Part shown: piece after piece, positions 51,775 to 62,566 of the stretch
How positions within the stretch are numbered: the first letter of the stretch is position 1
How the letters are laid out: each line of letters opens with the position of its first letter
Assembly: GCA_947494435.1 (NCBI GenBank)
Contig: CANLUY010000002.1
Coordinates: 620,001 to 684,000, forward strand
Direction of reading: 5' to 3'
Origin: an uncultured Litoreibacter sp.
GTDB taxonomy: Bacteria; Pseudomonadota; Alphaproteobacteria; Rhodobacterales; Rhodobacteraceae
DNA length: 64,000 nucleotides
Program-made: the position numbers and the translations under genes
The notes under the pieces: model-generated
What the model was told of the DNA's origin: nothing
Seen by the model: only the letters and a program-made list of their open reading frames with translations
Databases searched by the model: none

Positions 51775-54513
51775 CTATTCGTCAGTTTCCGCGACGTCAT
51801 TTTCCTCATCACTTTCATCTGCTTGCTCGGCGATGCGCGCGACGGAGGAGACGGTTTCGCCCTTGCCAGTGTCGAAGACTTTCACGCCACCAGCGGAGCG
51901 GGACCGGAAGGAGATGCCATCGACAGGGCAACGGATCGACTGGCCTTTGGAGGTGGCGAGCATGACTTGGTCGTCCATCTCGACGGGGAAGGAGGCGACG
52001 ATATCACCCGCTTTCATCGACATGGCTTGAACGCCCATGCCGCCGCGCCCGCGCACGGGGTAGTCGTGGCTGGAGCTGATCTTGCCTGCGCCTTGCTCCG
52101 TGATCGTCAGGATCAGGTCTTCGGCGGCTGACATTTCGGCGTAGCGCTCCGTAGAAAAGTTAGGATCGGCAGGGGCTTCATCTTCACCGTCTTCATCCGT
52201 CAAACCGGCCATGGCTCGGCGCATTTTGAGGTAAGCGGTGCGTTCTTCCGGCGTTGCGATGAAGTGGCGGATCACGGACATAGAGACGACCTTCTGGCCG
52301 TCTTGCAGTTTGATCCCGCGCACACCGGTAGAGTTGCGGGAGGAAAACACACGCACGTCTGTGCTCGGGAAACGGATCGCGCGACCAGCATTGCTGATCA
52401 GCATGACATCGTCATTCTCGTCGCAAATACGGGCATTCACCAGCTCTACGCCCTCAGGCAGTTTCATCGCGATCTTGCCGTTGCGCATGACATTGGTGAA
52501 ATCGCTGAGCGCGTTGCGGCGGATGTCACCGGCTGTTGTGGCGAAGACGATCTGCAGATCGCCCCAGTCTTTTTCATCGCGATCCACCGGCATGATGGCA
52601 GCAATCGACACGCCCGTTGGGATCGGCAGGATGTTGACGATGGCTTTGCCTTTGGCGGTGCGTCCACCCTGCGGCAGGCGCCATGTTTTTAGCTTATAGG
52701 CCATACCGTCTGTGGTGAAGAACAGCAGTTGCGTGTGGGTGTTGGCCACGAAGAGCGTGGTGACCACGTCATCTTCTTTGGTAGCCATGCCAGACAGACC
52801 TTTGCCGCCGCGGCGTTGGGCGCGGAAGTCGGCAAGGGGCGTTCGTTTGATCCAGCCGGACTGCGTGATGGTGACGACGACATCTTCTTTCTCAATCAGA
52901 TCTTCGTCTTCCATGTCGCCGGACCAGTCAACGATCTCCGAGCGACGTGGCACTGCAAACTGGTCGCGGACCTCTTTGAGTTCATTGGAGATGATCTCCA
53001 TGATCCGGTCGCGGGAGCGCAGGATGTCGAGATATTCTTTGATCTTGGCAGCGAGCTCTTCCAACTCGTCTGTGACTTCTTTCACGCCGATCTGGGTGAG
53101 GCGCTGCAGGCGCAGTTCGAGGATCGCGCGGGCTTGCGTCTCCGACAGGTGGTAGGTGCCATCCTCGTTGACCGTATGGGTCGGGTCGTCGATCAGGCGG
53201 ATATAGTCGGCGATATCTTGGGCAGGCCAAGCCCGTGTCATCAGGCGGGATCGAGCTTCGGCCGCATCTGCGGAGGAGCGGATCGTTTGCACGACCTCGT
53301 CGATATTGGTGACCGCAACAGCCAAACCACATAGGATGTGGCTACGTTCGCGGGCTTTGCGCAGTTCATAAGCCGTACGACGTGCGACGACTTCTTCGCG
53401 GAAGGCGATGAAGTTGGTCAGGAAGGTGCGCAAAGTCAGCTGTTCGGGCTTACCACCATTCAACGCCAGCATGTTGCAAGAGAAATAGGTCTGCATGGGC
53501 GTAAAGCGGAAAAGCTGATTGAGGACAACTTCGGCGGTCGCGTCACGTTTCAATTCGACGACCACGCGGACCCCGACGCGGTCGGATTCGTCTTGGACGT
53601 GGCTGATGCCTTCGATCTTCTTGTCGCGTGCGGCTTCCGCGATCTTTTCGATCATGGAGGCTTTGTTCACCTGATAGGGAATTTCGTCAATGACGATGGC
53701 CCAGCGGTCTTTGCGAAGCTCTTCAATGTGCGTCTTAGAACGCACAATGACGGAGCCACGCCCTTCAAGGTACGCTTTGCGTGCGCCGGAGCGGCCAAGG
53801 ATGATGCCGCCTGTTGGGAAATCCGGTGCCGGTACGTATTCGATCAACTCTTCCGATGAGAGGTCCGGGCTTTCGATCAGCGCGAGTGTGGCGTCAATGA
53901 CTTCGCCCAGATTGTGCGGGGGAATGTTGGTGGCCATACCGACAGCGATCCCGCCGGCACCATTGACCAGCATATTGGGGAAGCGGGCGGGCAGAACAGT
54001 GGGTTCTTGCTGCTTTCCGTCGTAGTTGTCCTGAAAATCGACCGTGTCTTTGCCGATATCGGCGAGCACAAAAGCGGCCGGTTTGTCCATCCGCACTTCG
54101 GTGTAGCGCATAGCGGCGGGGTTATCGCCGTCCATGGAGCCGAAATTGCCTTGCCCATCGAGAAGGGGCAGCGACATGGAGAAATCCTGCGCCATCCGTA
54201 CAAGCGCGTCGTAGATCGCGCTGTCGCCGTGGGGGTGATATTGACCCATCACATCGCCAACAGGGCGGGCGGATTTACGGTAGGACTTGTCATGCGTGTT
54301 TCCGGTCTCATGCATCGCGTAGAGGATGCGGCGGTGAACCGGTTTCAGGCCGTCGCGGAGGTCCGGGATTGCGCGCGAAATGATCACCGACATTGCGTAT
54401 TCGATGAAGGAGGTTTTCATCTCGCTTTCGATGGTCACTTCCGGACCATCATGCGCCATACGCTCAAACGGCATTTCGTCTTCGTTTTCAGGGGTTTCCG
54501 GCGTGTCGTTCAC
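51775..54513 (-). CDS. gyrA: DNA gyrase subunit A
   Basis: [37 protein letters not shown]…[27 protein letters not shown]. Confidence 0.98.
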   Translation of the reverse strand: MNDTPETPENEDEMPFERMAHDGPEVTIESEMKTSFIEYAMSVIISRAIPDLRDGLKPVHRRILYAMHETGNTHDKSYRKSARPVGDVMGQYHPHGDSAIYDALVRMAQDFSMSLPLLDGQGNFGSMDGDNPAAMRYTEVRMDKPAAFVLADIGKDTVDFQDNYDGKQQEPTVLPARFPNMLVNGAGGIAVGMATNIPPHNLGEVIDATLALIESPDLSSEELIEYVPAPDFPTGGIILGRSGARKAYLEGRGSVIVRSKTHIEELRKDRWAIVIDEIPYQVNKASMIEKIAEAARDKKIEGISHVQDESDRVGVRVVVELKRDATAEVVLNQLFRFTPMQTYFSCNMLALNGGKPEQLTLRTFLTNFIAFREEVVARRTAYELRKARERSHILCGLAVAVTNIDEVVQTIRSSADAAEARSRLMTRAWPAQDIADYIRLIDDPTHTVNEDGTYHLSETQARAILELRLQRLTQIGVKEVTDELEELAAKIKEYLDILRSRDRIMEIISNELKEVRDQFAVPRRSEIVDWSGDMEDEDLIEKEDVVVTITQSGWIKRTPLADFRAQRRGGKGLSGMATKEDDVVTTLFVANTHTQLLFFTTDGMAYKLKTWRLPQGGRTAKGKAIVNILPIPTGVSIAAIMPVDRDEKDWGDLQIVFATTAGDIRRNALSDFTNVMRNGKIAMKLPEGVELVNARICDENDDVMLISNAGRAIRFPSTDVRVFSSRNSTGVRGIKLQDGQKVVSMSVIRHFIATPEERTAYLKMRRAMAGLTDEDGEDEAPADPNFSTERYAEMSAAEDLILTITEQGAGKISSSHDYPVRGRGGMGVQAMSMKAGDIVASFPVEMDDQVMLATSKGQSIRCPVDGISFRSRSAGGVKVFDTGKGETVSSVARIAEQADESDEENDVAETDE

Positions 54514-54815
54514 GTGTTGTCCGATCTTGCTTTTGGGCCGTCTACATTTAGTTGTTTAGAGTATAGCCTAACCTAGGTTTGGGGTGCAATGGGGAGAGGT
54601 TGCAGAAATGGCATCCATATGTCTGGATTGCTAACGTTCTGTTTTTGTGGATTTTTTATCTATCTGCGGAATCGTGGTTATATGATCTCGAAAAAGGAGG
54701 CGAAAAGAGTTCTGGCGGCACGCAAGATGTTTTGCGTTCTTTGATAACTCTGAAGTCAGCCAAGCGAGCAATATCTCGGCGTATTTTTCAATGTAGAAAG
54801 TTTGTAACGAGGGGC

Positions 54816-55271
54816 TCAGGCGCGGCGGGCTGCTGTGATCCAGATGAGAGCAAGGGCAAGGGAGAATATGGCATTCCATCCGGCCATGGATATCCCTGCC
54901 AACTGCCATGCAATCTCGTCACAGCGTACGAGCGGCGCTGCGAGGATGCTTTCGAGCAATTCATCGACGCTGAGACCTTCGGTGGAGCCTGAACTACAAG
55001 TTGACGGGCCTTCCCACCAGCGCTGTTCAACGCCTGCATGATAGAGGCCGACGGCGGCGGTCGTCAGGGCGGCAAGGGCGCCCAGCCACGTAAGCGCGCG
55101 TATTTTCAGCGCGAGGCACAGCGCCCCGATCACGATTGCGGCGGCATGGGGCCAACGTTGCCAGAGGCACATTTTGCACGGCGGGTAGCCTGCGAGTTGA
55201 AACAGGAACGCCCCGCCCAGTAGGGCCACGGACCCTGCGGCGGCAATCAGGACAAGACGTTGATGTGTCAT
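54816..55271 (-). CDS. dsbB: Disulfide bond formation protein B
   Basis: GYPPCKMCLWQRWPHAAAI CxxC motif and CSSG…C second Cys region; four TM helices. Confidence 0.9.
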   Translation of the reverse strand: MTHQRLVLIAAAGSVALLGGAFLFQLAGYPPCKMCLWQRWPHAAAIVIGALCLALKIRALTWLGALAALTTAAVGLYHAGVEQRWWEGPSTCSSGSTEGLSVDELLESILAAPLVRCDEIAWQLAGISMAGWNAIFSLALALIWITAARRA

Positions 55272-55843
55272 ATGAATTTCACCATGTAGAAACCGCCTAT
55301 TAGCAGGATCAGAAGGACTATGAAGACCAGCCCGAGGCGCTTTTCAATGAAGTCTTTGATCGGTTCGCCGAATTTCCATAGCAGACCCGCGATGATGAAG
55401 AAACGCAAGCCGCGCGCGATGATGGAGGTGACGATGAAGGTGCCCAACGACATGCCGGTCCAGCCGGACATGATGGTGATGACCTTATAGGGGAAGGGCG
55501 TGATGCCTGCGCCGAGCACAGCCCAGAAGCCCAGGTCGTTGAAACGTTGGTTGAATTCCGCCATGCGGTCGGCCTTGCCAAGCGCCTCAAGGATCGGCTG
55601 ACCCAACCAGTCGAAGGCGAGCGCACCGATGGCGTAGCCCAGCAGGCCGCCCAAGACGGAGGCGGCGAGGCAGACGCCCGCGATCAGAAAGGCGCGATTG
55701 GGAGCAGCAATGATCATCGGGATCATGATCAGGTCGGGCGGGATAGGAAATACTGAGCTTTCGATAAACGCGATGAAGGCGAGGGCCCAAAGCGCATTGG
55801 GATGCGCGGCTAGAGACATCGTCCAGCTGTAAAGACGTTTCAT
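55268..55843 (-). CDS. YqaA-family DedA-like membrane protein
   Basis: FIAFIESSVFPIPPDLIMIPMIIAAPNRAFLIAGVCLAASVLGGLLGYAIG. Confidence 0.88.
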   Translation of the reverse strand: MKRLYSWTMSLAAHPNALWALAFIAFIESSVFPIPPDLIMIPMIIAAPNRAFLIAGVCLAASVLGGLLGYAIGALAFDWLGQPILEALGKADRMAEFNQRFNDLGFWAVLGAGITPFPYKVITIMSGWTGMSLGTFIVTSIIARGLRFFIIAGLLWKFGEPIKDFIEKRLGLVFIVLLILLIGGFYMVKFI

Positions 55844-55935
55844 GATCGGCCTGCTCGTATTTGTTTTCGTGTGTTTTTCTTTTTAAGCTATATGCTCATG
55901 ACTGCCCCCTCGGGGTCAAGCAATAGGAGCAGACT

Positions 55936-56793
55936 ATGAAGTGGCATGGACGGCGGGGGAGCCGCAATATCGAGGATCGTCGGGGTCGCAAATCTGTTGG
56001 CAAGGCTGGCGGTGTCGGTGGGCTGGGGCTCGTAGCGATATTGGTCATCGGGTATTTTCTGGGCATTGACGTATCGCCACTGCTGCAAAATGGCGGGTTG
56101 AGCGGATCGCAAGGCCAGAGCGTCAGTCAGGAGATCACGCCTGCGGACCGTGAGGCGGGGCAGTTTGTGTCTGTGGTTCTGGCGGATACGGAAGAGGTGT
56201 GGGCGGAGATTTTCCGCGAGCAGGTAGGAAAACCCTACAATCCCGCGACATTGGTGCTGTTCAAAGGCGCGACGCAGAGCCCGTGTGGTGGTGCGTCTGG
56301 CGCGTCGGGGCCGTTTTATTGTCCGGCGGACCGGAAAGCCTATCTCGATACGGATTTCTTTGTGACGCTTGAGCGGCGCATGGGCGCTGGTGGTGATTTT
56401 GCAGCGGCCTATGTGGTGGCGCATGAGATCGCGCATCATGTGCAAAACGAGTTGGGCATCCTAATGCAGGCCAATCGTATCCGGCAGCAATCGTCGCAGG
56501 CCGAAAGCAACGCAATCTCCGTGCGGATTGAGCTGCAGGCCGATTGCTACTCTGGCATCTGGGCGCGTTATGCGCAGGCGCGGTTTGGCTCGCTGGAGCA
56601 GGGCGATCTGGCGGAGGCGGTGAATGCGGCCAAGCAGATCGGGGATGACACGTTGCAGCGCAATGCAGGGCGCAGACCCAATCCGCACACCTTTACACAT
56701 GGCACCTCAGAGCAGCGGCAGCGTTGGTTTGCGACCGGCTATGAAAATCCGCGGATCGAAAGCTGCGATACCTTTGGCGCGCGACGATTATAG
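55936..56793 (+). CDS. YpfJ-like neutral zinc metallopeptidase
   Basis: MKWHGRRGSRNIEDRRG; VVAHEIAHHVQNELGI HExxH motif; ELQADCYSGIWARYA. Confidence 0.93.
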   Translation: MKWHGRRGSRNIEDRRGRKSVGKAGGVGGLGLVAILVIGYFLGIDVSPLLQNGGLSGSQGQSVSQEITPADREAGQFVSVVLADTEEVWAEIFREQVGKPYNPATLVLFKGATQSPCGGASGASGPFYCPADRKAYLDTDFFVTLERRMGAGGDFAAAYVVAHEIAHHVQNELGILMQANRIRQQSSQAESNAISVRIELQADCYSGIWARYAQARFGSLEQGDLAEAVNAAKQIGDDTLQRNAGRRPNPHTFTHGTSEQRQRWFATGYENPRIESCDTFGARRL

Positions 56794-56887
56794 GCTGTTG
56801 CGCAAAACAGCTTGATGGTTACAAATTAGACTGAATATCTGTTTCGACGGGCAATCGCCCGGCCTAATGTTTCTGGGAGGAGACCTC

Positions 56888-57922
56888 ATGAAGACCTTGA
56901 TTTCATCCGCACTTATCGGCGCAGCGGCGCTTGGGTTGAGTGCGAGTTTTGCCATTGCACAAGACGTGACACTGCGCTGCCAGCATTTCCTGTCACCAAA
57001 AGCGTCGGTGCCGCAGTTCTTTATTCAGCCTTGGGCGGATAAGGTGATGGCGGACAGCAATGGGCGCATCAAGGTTGAGATCTATCCGGCGATGCAACTG
57101 GGCGGCAAACCCCCAGCGCTTTATGACCAAATCCGTGACGGTGTGATTGATTGCGGCTGGGCCTTGCCTGCCTACACGCCGGGCCGCTTCCCGGAAAGCG
57201 AAGCGTTTGAATTGCCCTTCATGAGTTCGATGAGCGCTGAGGCGACCTCCAAGGCGGCGTGGGAATATTCAGAAAAATACCTGATGGAGCGGATGGGCGA
57301 TATTCACCTGATCGCAACCCACGTTCATGGGCCTGGTGTAATCCACACGAAAGGCAAGACAGTCAAAGTGCCCGGTGATCTGGCTGGTTTGAAACTGCGT
57401 GGCCCGTCCCGTCAAGCAAACGCTTTGCTGGAGCAACTTGGTGCGACGCCGGTTGGGATCCCTGTGCCTGCGTTCCCTGAGGCCTTATCGAAGGGCGTGG
57501 TTGATGGCGGCGTTATTCCTTGGGAAATCGTACCTCCTTTGAAGGTGCATGAGCTGGCAGACAGTCATACACAGATCGGCGGCGACCGTGCGCTCTATAA
57601 CACGTTCTTCGTGTGGGGCATGAACAAGGCGAAATATGACAGCCTGCCAGATGATCTGAAGGCGGTTATTGACGCCAATTCCGGTCTTGAAGTCTCCGGC
57701 AATGCGGGGGCTGCGATGGATAAGGGCGATACAACCGGCGAAGAGGTTGTGATGGCAAAGGGCAATACGGTTATCACGATGGATGATGCCGCCGTTGCCG
57801 AGCTGCGTTCCATTGGTAAGGAGCTGACAAACGCGTGGATTGCCGAGATGCAGGATGCGGGTCTTGACGGTGCTGCGATGGTGTCAGACGCGCAAGCGTT
57901 GGTTGCTAAATATTCCGACTAA
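56888..57922 (+). CDS. TRAP transporter substrate-binding protein (DctP family)
   Basis: Signal peptide; DctP-like sequence (LKLRGPSRQANALLEQLGATPVGIPVPAFPEALSKGVVDGGVIPWE). Confidence 0.92.
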   Translation: MKTLISSALIGAAALGLSASFAIAQDVTLRCQHFLSPKASVPQFFIQPWADKVMADSNGRIKVEIYPAMQLGGKPPALYDQIRDGVIDCGWALPAYTPGRFPESEAFELPFMSSMSAEATSKAAWEYSEKYLMERMGDIHLIATHVHGPGVIHTKGKTVKVPGDLAGLKLRGPSRQANALLEQLGATPVGIPVPAFPEALSKGVVDGGVIPWEIVPPLKVHELADSHTQIGGDRALYNTFFVWGMNKAKYDSLPDDLKAVIDANSGLEVSGNAGAAMDKGDTTGEEVVMAKGNTVITMDDAAVAELRSIGKELTNAWIAEMQDAGLDGAAMVSDAQALVAKYSD

Positions 57923-57945
57923 TTGTCGAATGATATTGTAAAAAA

Positions 57946-57969
57946 GGCCCCGGACGAATGTCTGGGGCC
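57946..57969 (+). terminator. Intrinsic terminator/attenuator between the TRAP binding-protein gene and the downstream genes
   Basis: GGCCCCGGA-cgaatg-TCTGGGGCC followed by TTTCATTT. Confidence 0.8.
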
Positions 57970-57996
57970 TTTCATTTAAGACGTAGGTGCAGTGCC

Positions 57997-59250
57997 ATGA
58001 CCGTATTGATTTCAGGCGCAGGGATAGGGGGGTTAAGCCTTGGTCTCAGTCTGCATCAATTGGGCATTCCATTTCGTATATTTGAAGCGGTTGACACGGT
58101 GAAGCCGCTGGGTGTGGGGATCAATCTGCAACCCCATGCTGTGCGGGAATTGTTCGAACTGGGGTTCGAGGACGTCTTGGACGGGATCGGGTTGCGCACC
58201 CAAGAACTGGCTTACTTTTCGCAGCAGGGGCAATTGATTTGGTCTGAGCCACGCGGGATGGGCGCAGGATACCGCTGGCCGCAATTCTCTTTGCATCGGG
58301 GAAAGTTGCAGATGGCGCTTTATGACGCGCTGATTGAGCGCTGTGGTGCGGATGTCGTTCAAACGGGGGCTGCTGTGACCGAGTGGCGCGAGGACGGGCA
58401 GGGAGTGCTTGTGACTTTAACGCACCGTAAGACTGGTGCGCGGGTCGGTACCGCTCAGGGTGCGGTTCTGGTGATCGCCGAGGGGATCAACTCCACCGGG
58501 CGCGCAAAGCTTTACCCGGATGAAGGGCCCGCACATTGGGGCGGCACGATGATGTGGCGTGGGATCACGCACGGGCCGTCTCTTCTGACGGGCGCGAGTG
58601 TCACAATGACTGGTCGGCGTGACGTCAAATTTGCAGCCTATCCGATTGGCACGACGGATCAGGGGCAGGCGATTATCAACTGGATCGCCGATCTGACGAT
58701 GCCTGCAGGCTATGAGTGGCGCGTTCAGGACTGGAACCGCGCGGGCGAACGGACAGAGTTTGCAGCGCAGTTTGCCGATTGGTCCTTTGAGTGGCTAGAC
58801 GTGCCTTGGGTGATCGAAAACGCGCAAGGCATATGGGAATATCCGATGGTAGACCGCCATCCGCTTGCGCAGTGGACCTTTGGTTCGGTGACGCTACTGG
58901 GCGATGCGGCGCATGCGATGTATCCCATCGGGTCAAATGGCGCGTCACAATGCATTCTGGATGCGCGCCATTTGGCGAAAGCGTTCAAACAGCATGGGCT
59001 GACGGGGCATGCCTTGTCTGCCTATGAGACGGAACGACGAGAGAAGGTGAACGCTTTGGTTCTGGCCAATCGCGGGGATGGGCCGGATAAGATTTTGGAC
59101 ATTGTCGCAGAACGCGCGCCGGACGGGTTCGCGCATATCAACGATGTGATGTCGCAAGCCGCGTTGGACGCGTTTGCAAAAGACTATAAAGCGATTGCAG
59201 GGATGGATGTGGAGGCGTTGAACGCGGCGCCGTCCATCATCGAAGGGTAG
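57997..59250 (+). CDS. FAD-dependent aromatic-ring hydroxylase-like monooxygenase
   Basis: VLISGAGIGGLSLGLSLHQLGIPFRIFEAV dinucleotide fold; LLGDAAHAMYPIGSNGASQCILDARHLA. Confidence 0.9.
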   Translation: MTVLISGAGIGGLSLGLSLHQLGIPFRIFEAVDTVKPLGVGINLQPHAVRELFELGFEDVLDGIGLRTQELAYFSQQGQLIWSEPRGMGAGYRWPQFSLHRGKLQMALYDALIERCGADVVQTGAAVTEWREDGQGVLVTLTHRKTGARVGTAQGAVLVIAEGINSTGRAKLYPDEGPAHWGGTMMWRGITHGPSLLTGASVTMTGRRDVKFAAYPIGTTDQGQAIINWIADLTMPAGYEWRVQDWNRAGERTEFAAQFADWSFEWLDVPWVIENAQGIWEYPMVDRHPLAQWTFGSVTLLGDAAHAMYPIGSNGASQCILDARHLAKAFKQHGLTGHALSAYETERREKVNALVLANRGDGPDKILDIVAERAPDGFAHINDVMSQAALDAFAKDYKAIAGMDVEALNAAPSIIEG

Positions 59251-59262
59251 AGGCTGGTCATT

Positions 59263-59847
59263 ATGGCATTGGCAAAATCATCAGAGCGCCGCGTGGGGCA
59301 GGTGCTTGAACATATCGCACGGGGCTGGGCCTATGTGGGAGGCGCAATTCTTGTGGCTATGGCGCTGATCACGGTGTTTTCCGTCATTGGGCGGGCGTTG
59401 CTGTCTTACGGGTTGAGCCCCATCCGAGGGGATTTCGAACTTGTCGAGATGGGCTCCGCCATTGCGGTGTTTGCGTTTCTGCCATGGTGTCAGTTGAAAC
59501 GCGGCCATGTTACGGTTGATCTGATTGTGGACCGGATGGGTGGGGCCGTGAAACGGTTCTTCGGGTTTGTCGGGGACTTGGCCCTTGCGGTTATATCCGG
59601 TCTGATCCTTTGGCGGCTTTACTTGGGCTTTGGTGAAAAATTCCCCTTTGGCAGCCCGGATCTGCGGTCGGCTTTGTCGATGGGAAGCAAGCCGTTTTTT
59701 CCTGAGACGACCTATGAGTTGGAGATGCCTGTGTGGATCCCTTATGGCCTTGCGCTGATTGGGGCGATCCTGTTTTTTGTGGTGAGTGTGTACACGGTCT
59801 GGCGGTCCCTCAATTGGTTGCTTGATGGTCAGGAGGCCTCCGCATGA
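59263..59847 (+). CDS. TRAP transporter small permease (DctQ)
   Basis: Four-TM protein with FVEMGSA/WCQLKRGHVTVDLI-type DctQ motifs, directly before DctM. Confidence 0.9.
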   Translation: MALAKSSERRVGQVLEHIARGWAYVGGAILVAMALITVFSVIGRALLSYGLSPIRGDFELVEMGSAIAVFAFLPWCQLKRGHVTVDLIVDRMGGAVKRFFGFVGDLALAVISGLILWRLYLGFGEKFPFGSPDLRSALSMGSKPFFPETTYELEMPVWIPYGLALIGAILFFVVSVYTVWRSLNWLLDGQEASA

Positions 59848-61196
59848 GCGGGTTGGAGCTAGCGATGTCCGGCTTCGGCGTGATGCTGATCGCGATCTTT
59901 TTGCGTGTGCCGATTGGGGCCGCGATGTTTGCGACGGGGTTCATCGGCACATGGATCGTGTTGGGGCGGCCTTCAGCGACGCTGAGCCAGATGAAGACGC
60001 TGACCTATGATACGTTTTCGAGCTATTCGCTGTCGATTGTGCCGTTGTTTTTGCTGATGGGGCAGTTTGCGACCAAGTCGGGCATGAGCGCGGCCTTGTT
60101 CAACGCGGCCTCGGATTGGTTGGGCCATCGTAAGGGCGGTGTCGCCATGGCGGCTGTCGGCGCATGCGCGGGCTTCGGTGCGGTCTGTGGCTCGTCACTG
60201 GCGACGGCCTCTACCATGGGACAGGTGGCGTTGCCGGAGATGCAGAAGCGCGGCTATTCCGACGCGCTGAGCACGGGCGTTTTGGCGGCAGGTGGCACAT
60301 TGGGAATTCTGATCCCGCCCTCGGTCATCCTTGTGATCTACGCCATCCTGACAGAGCAGAACATTGTGAAGATGTTTATTGCGGCGCTGGTGCCGGGGAT
60401 TTTGGCTGCTTTGGGCTATATGCTGACGGTCGCAATTTATGTGCGGGTGAAGCCGGGCTCTGGCCCTGTGGCGGAGCGCAAGCCGTTATCGGCGCGCTTG
60501 GGGACGTTGATGCGGATTTGGCCGGTGGTGGTGATTTTCGGGCTCGTGATGGGCGGGATTGCGGCGGATTGGAACTGGTTCAAGCCCGGTGTGCAGGCGC
60601 TGTTCACGCCGACCGAAGGCGCGGCTGTCGGGGCTGTGGCCACTGGGATCTACGGCGTGGCGACGGGCGGGTTGAACTGGCAGGGTTTCCTGGACTCGGT
60701 GTTGGAAACGGCGCAGGCCTCCGCGATGATTTTCTTCATTCTGTTTGGCGCGCAGGTGTTCAATTCGTTTCTCGCGTTTACGCAGGCTCCGCAGGCCTTG
60801 GCGGAATGGGTGACGGTGCAGGGGTTCGCACCGATGACGATCCTGATTGCAATGCTGGTCTGCTATCTGATCTTTGGATGTGTGATGGACAGCCTGTCGA
60901 TGATCTTGCTGACGATCCCGATCTTCTTTCCGATCATCGAAGTGCTGGATTTCGGATTGACGGTGGAGCAGGCGGCGATTTGGTTCGGTATCCTGACGCT
61001 GATTGTGGTGGAGGTTGGTTTGATCACGCCGCCAGTGGGAATGAACTTGTTCATCATCAATCAGGTGGGCCGCACCATTCCGATCACGCAAACCTATCGC
61101 GGTGTGCTGCCCTTTGTGGCCTCGGATCTGGTTCGTGTTGCGATCCTTGTCGCGTTTCCGTCGATCACATTGTGGCTGGTCGGGGTGATGTTCTAA
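59844..61196 (+). CDS. TRAP transporter large permease (DctM)
   Basis: VPLFLLMGQFATKSGM, GTLGILIPPSVILVIYAILTEQNI, GVMDSLSMILLTIPIFFPI-like motifs, GLITPPVGMNLFII. Confidence 0.94.
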   Translation: MSGLELAMSGFGVMLIAIFLRVPIGAAMFATGFIGTWIVLGRPSATLSQMKTLTYDTFSSYSLSIVPLFLLMGQFATKSGMSAALFNAASDWLGHRKGGVAMAAVGACAGFGAVCGSSLATASTMGQVALPEMQKRGYSDALSTGVLAAGGTLGILIPPSVILVIYAILTEQNIVKMFIAALVPGILAALGYMLTVAIYVRVKPGSGPVAERKPLSARLGTLMRIWPVVVIFGLVMGGIAADWNWFKPGVQALFTPTEGAAVGAVATGIYGVATGGLNWQGFLDSVLETAQASAMIFFILFGAQVFNSFLAFTQAPQALAEWVTVQGFAPMTILIAMLVCYLIFGCVMDSLSMILLTIPIFFPIIEVLDFGLTVEQAAIWFGILTLIVVEVGLITPPVGMNLFIINQVGRTIPITQTYRGVLPFVASDLVRVAILVAFPSITLWLVGVMF

Positions 61197-61711
61197 CTTT
61201 TGGGCAGGAACTTTTCGATCTCGCGTGTGATCCGTCGATTTTGCGGCGCGACGTTGGAGCGGTAGGTCGCGGCAACTGTGCCGTCAGGTGCAATCAGGAC
61301 TTTGTTGAAATTCCAGCGGGGCTCAAACCCGGTCTGTGTTTTGACCCATTTGTAGAACGGATGAGCGGCGGAGCCTCGAACCGGCTGGATCATGGTCATC
61401 GGCAGATCGAGGTTGAAGTTGATTGCGCAGAACTCTTTGACCTGCGCGCCTGTCGCCAATTCTTGGCGGAAATCACCGGAGGGAACTGCGAGGACTACCA
61501 GACCTTGCGCGCGGTATCTGTCATAGAGCGCTTGCAGGCCATCGTATTGTTTGGTGTAGGCACACATGGAGGCCGTGTTGACCACAAGGACGGGTTTACC
61601 CTTCCACGCGCCCATATTCAGTTTGCCGCCGTCGATGGAGGGAAAGGTGAAAGCCTGCGCCCAACCTGTCAGCGCGATGAATGCCATGAGATGTATAAGG
61701 ACGCGGCGCAT
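61193..61711 (-). CDS. Glutathione peroxidase family protein
   Basis: KPVLVVNTASMCAYTKQYDGLQALYDRYRAQGLVVLAVPSGDF…WNFNKVLI. Confidence 0.92.
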   Translation of the reverse strand: MRRVLIHLMAFIALTGWAQAFTFPSIDGGKLNMGAWKGKPVLVVNTASMCAYTKQYDGLQALYDRYRAQGLVVLAVPSGDFRQELATGAQVKEFCAINFNLDLPMTMIQPVRGSAAHPFYKWVKTQTGFEPRWNFNKVLIAPDGTVAATYRSNVAPQNRRITREIEKFLPKS

Positions 61712-61882
61712 TACGAAGCTCCTGTAGATAATCTGTTCAAGATACGCGCGAGGCGGCGTATTGGTTTCATAAAGATCGCTGAAAATGCAATTCCTGTGCT
61801 GGCATCAATTGACGAGCGTCGCGTCCTTGGCTAAACGGCCTACACCTTCTATGGCGGCTACCACGTCATAGCGTAGAACGGG

Positions 61883-61966
61883 GCCCGAGTGGTGGAATGG
61901 TAGACACGATGGATTCAAAATCCATTGCCGCGAGGCGTGCCGGTTCAAGTCCGGCCTCGGGTACCA
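61883..61966 (+). tRNA. tRNA-Leu (anticodon CAA)
   Basis: GCCCGAG/CTCGGGT acceptor stem (G1·U72 wobble), anticodon loop TTCAAAA (CAA), extended variable region, T arm CCGGTTCAAGTCCGG, encoded CCA at 61964-61966. Confidence 0.93.
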
Positions 61967-62528
61967 ACTCTCTCCCTTATATTTGGAATTCTGTCCCATT
62001 CCTGTGGGGCTGATTGCGACTTGCGGTATGCGTTTCGCAATTATGGTCGGAATGTGACTAACTTCTGTCATTGGTGCTCAAGCATCAACAACTTCTCCGG
62101 AAACCCACATACTGTTTCTTACTATGGTCCAGAAAGGTGGGGATTTGGGCTGCTACCCTAAGGGAAGCAGAGGGGTCTCAAGACACGATTCGGGCATCAT
62201 TGAGCACGGTTCGTAAACAATTGAGCAGGACCTGTGCGTTTGTACACGCGGGAGTGATCGACCGCCTATAAAACATAACGAAAGGTTAATGACGCTGCGC
62301 GCGCCAAACTTGCTTGCCTTTATTCGGCAAATTCAGGTCACAGGTTCGCTTTGGATTAACCGCAATGAAACCTTCGCGAATAAAATTTAAATGTTTTGAA
62401 TCAATATATTGTACATGCCTTAGAGTTAGCTTTTTGAGCTTGGAGTTTTTGTTTCATTGGGTCGCAGATGGCGTACTTGACCCAGTGTTTCACCGTTCCT
62501 GCTCCCTCCGATGGTACGGAATACCCAA

Positions 62529-62566
62529 CCATTCTTGGCAATCATGGCAAGAATGGGTCATTTTTT
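62529..62566 (+). terminator. Candidate intrinsic terminator in the tRNA-Leu/RTX intergenic region
   Basis: CCATTCTTG (62529-62537)…CAAGAATGG (62548-62556) perfect 9-bp stem followed by GTCATTTTTT. Confidence 0.55.

Noticed and set aside
53914-54576. 220-aa ORF antisense to gyrA (and others at 52729-53334, 53338-53859)
   Set aside because: Antisense shadows of a highly conserved gene with no domain signature or independent RBS.
60164-61834. 556-aa plus-strand ORF overlapping dctM and the glutathione peroxidase gene
   Set aside because: Out-of-frame shadow ORF in GC-rich coding DNA; composition (Gly/Asp/Arg/Cys-rich) is not protein-like, and it covers the in-frame TRAP permease and an opposite-strand gene.
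61193-61966. tRNA-Leu as an active integrative-element attachment site
   Set aside because: No integrase next to it, and no repeated tRNA 3' end seen in this window; XerD at 6855-7802 is the housekeeping recombinase.
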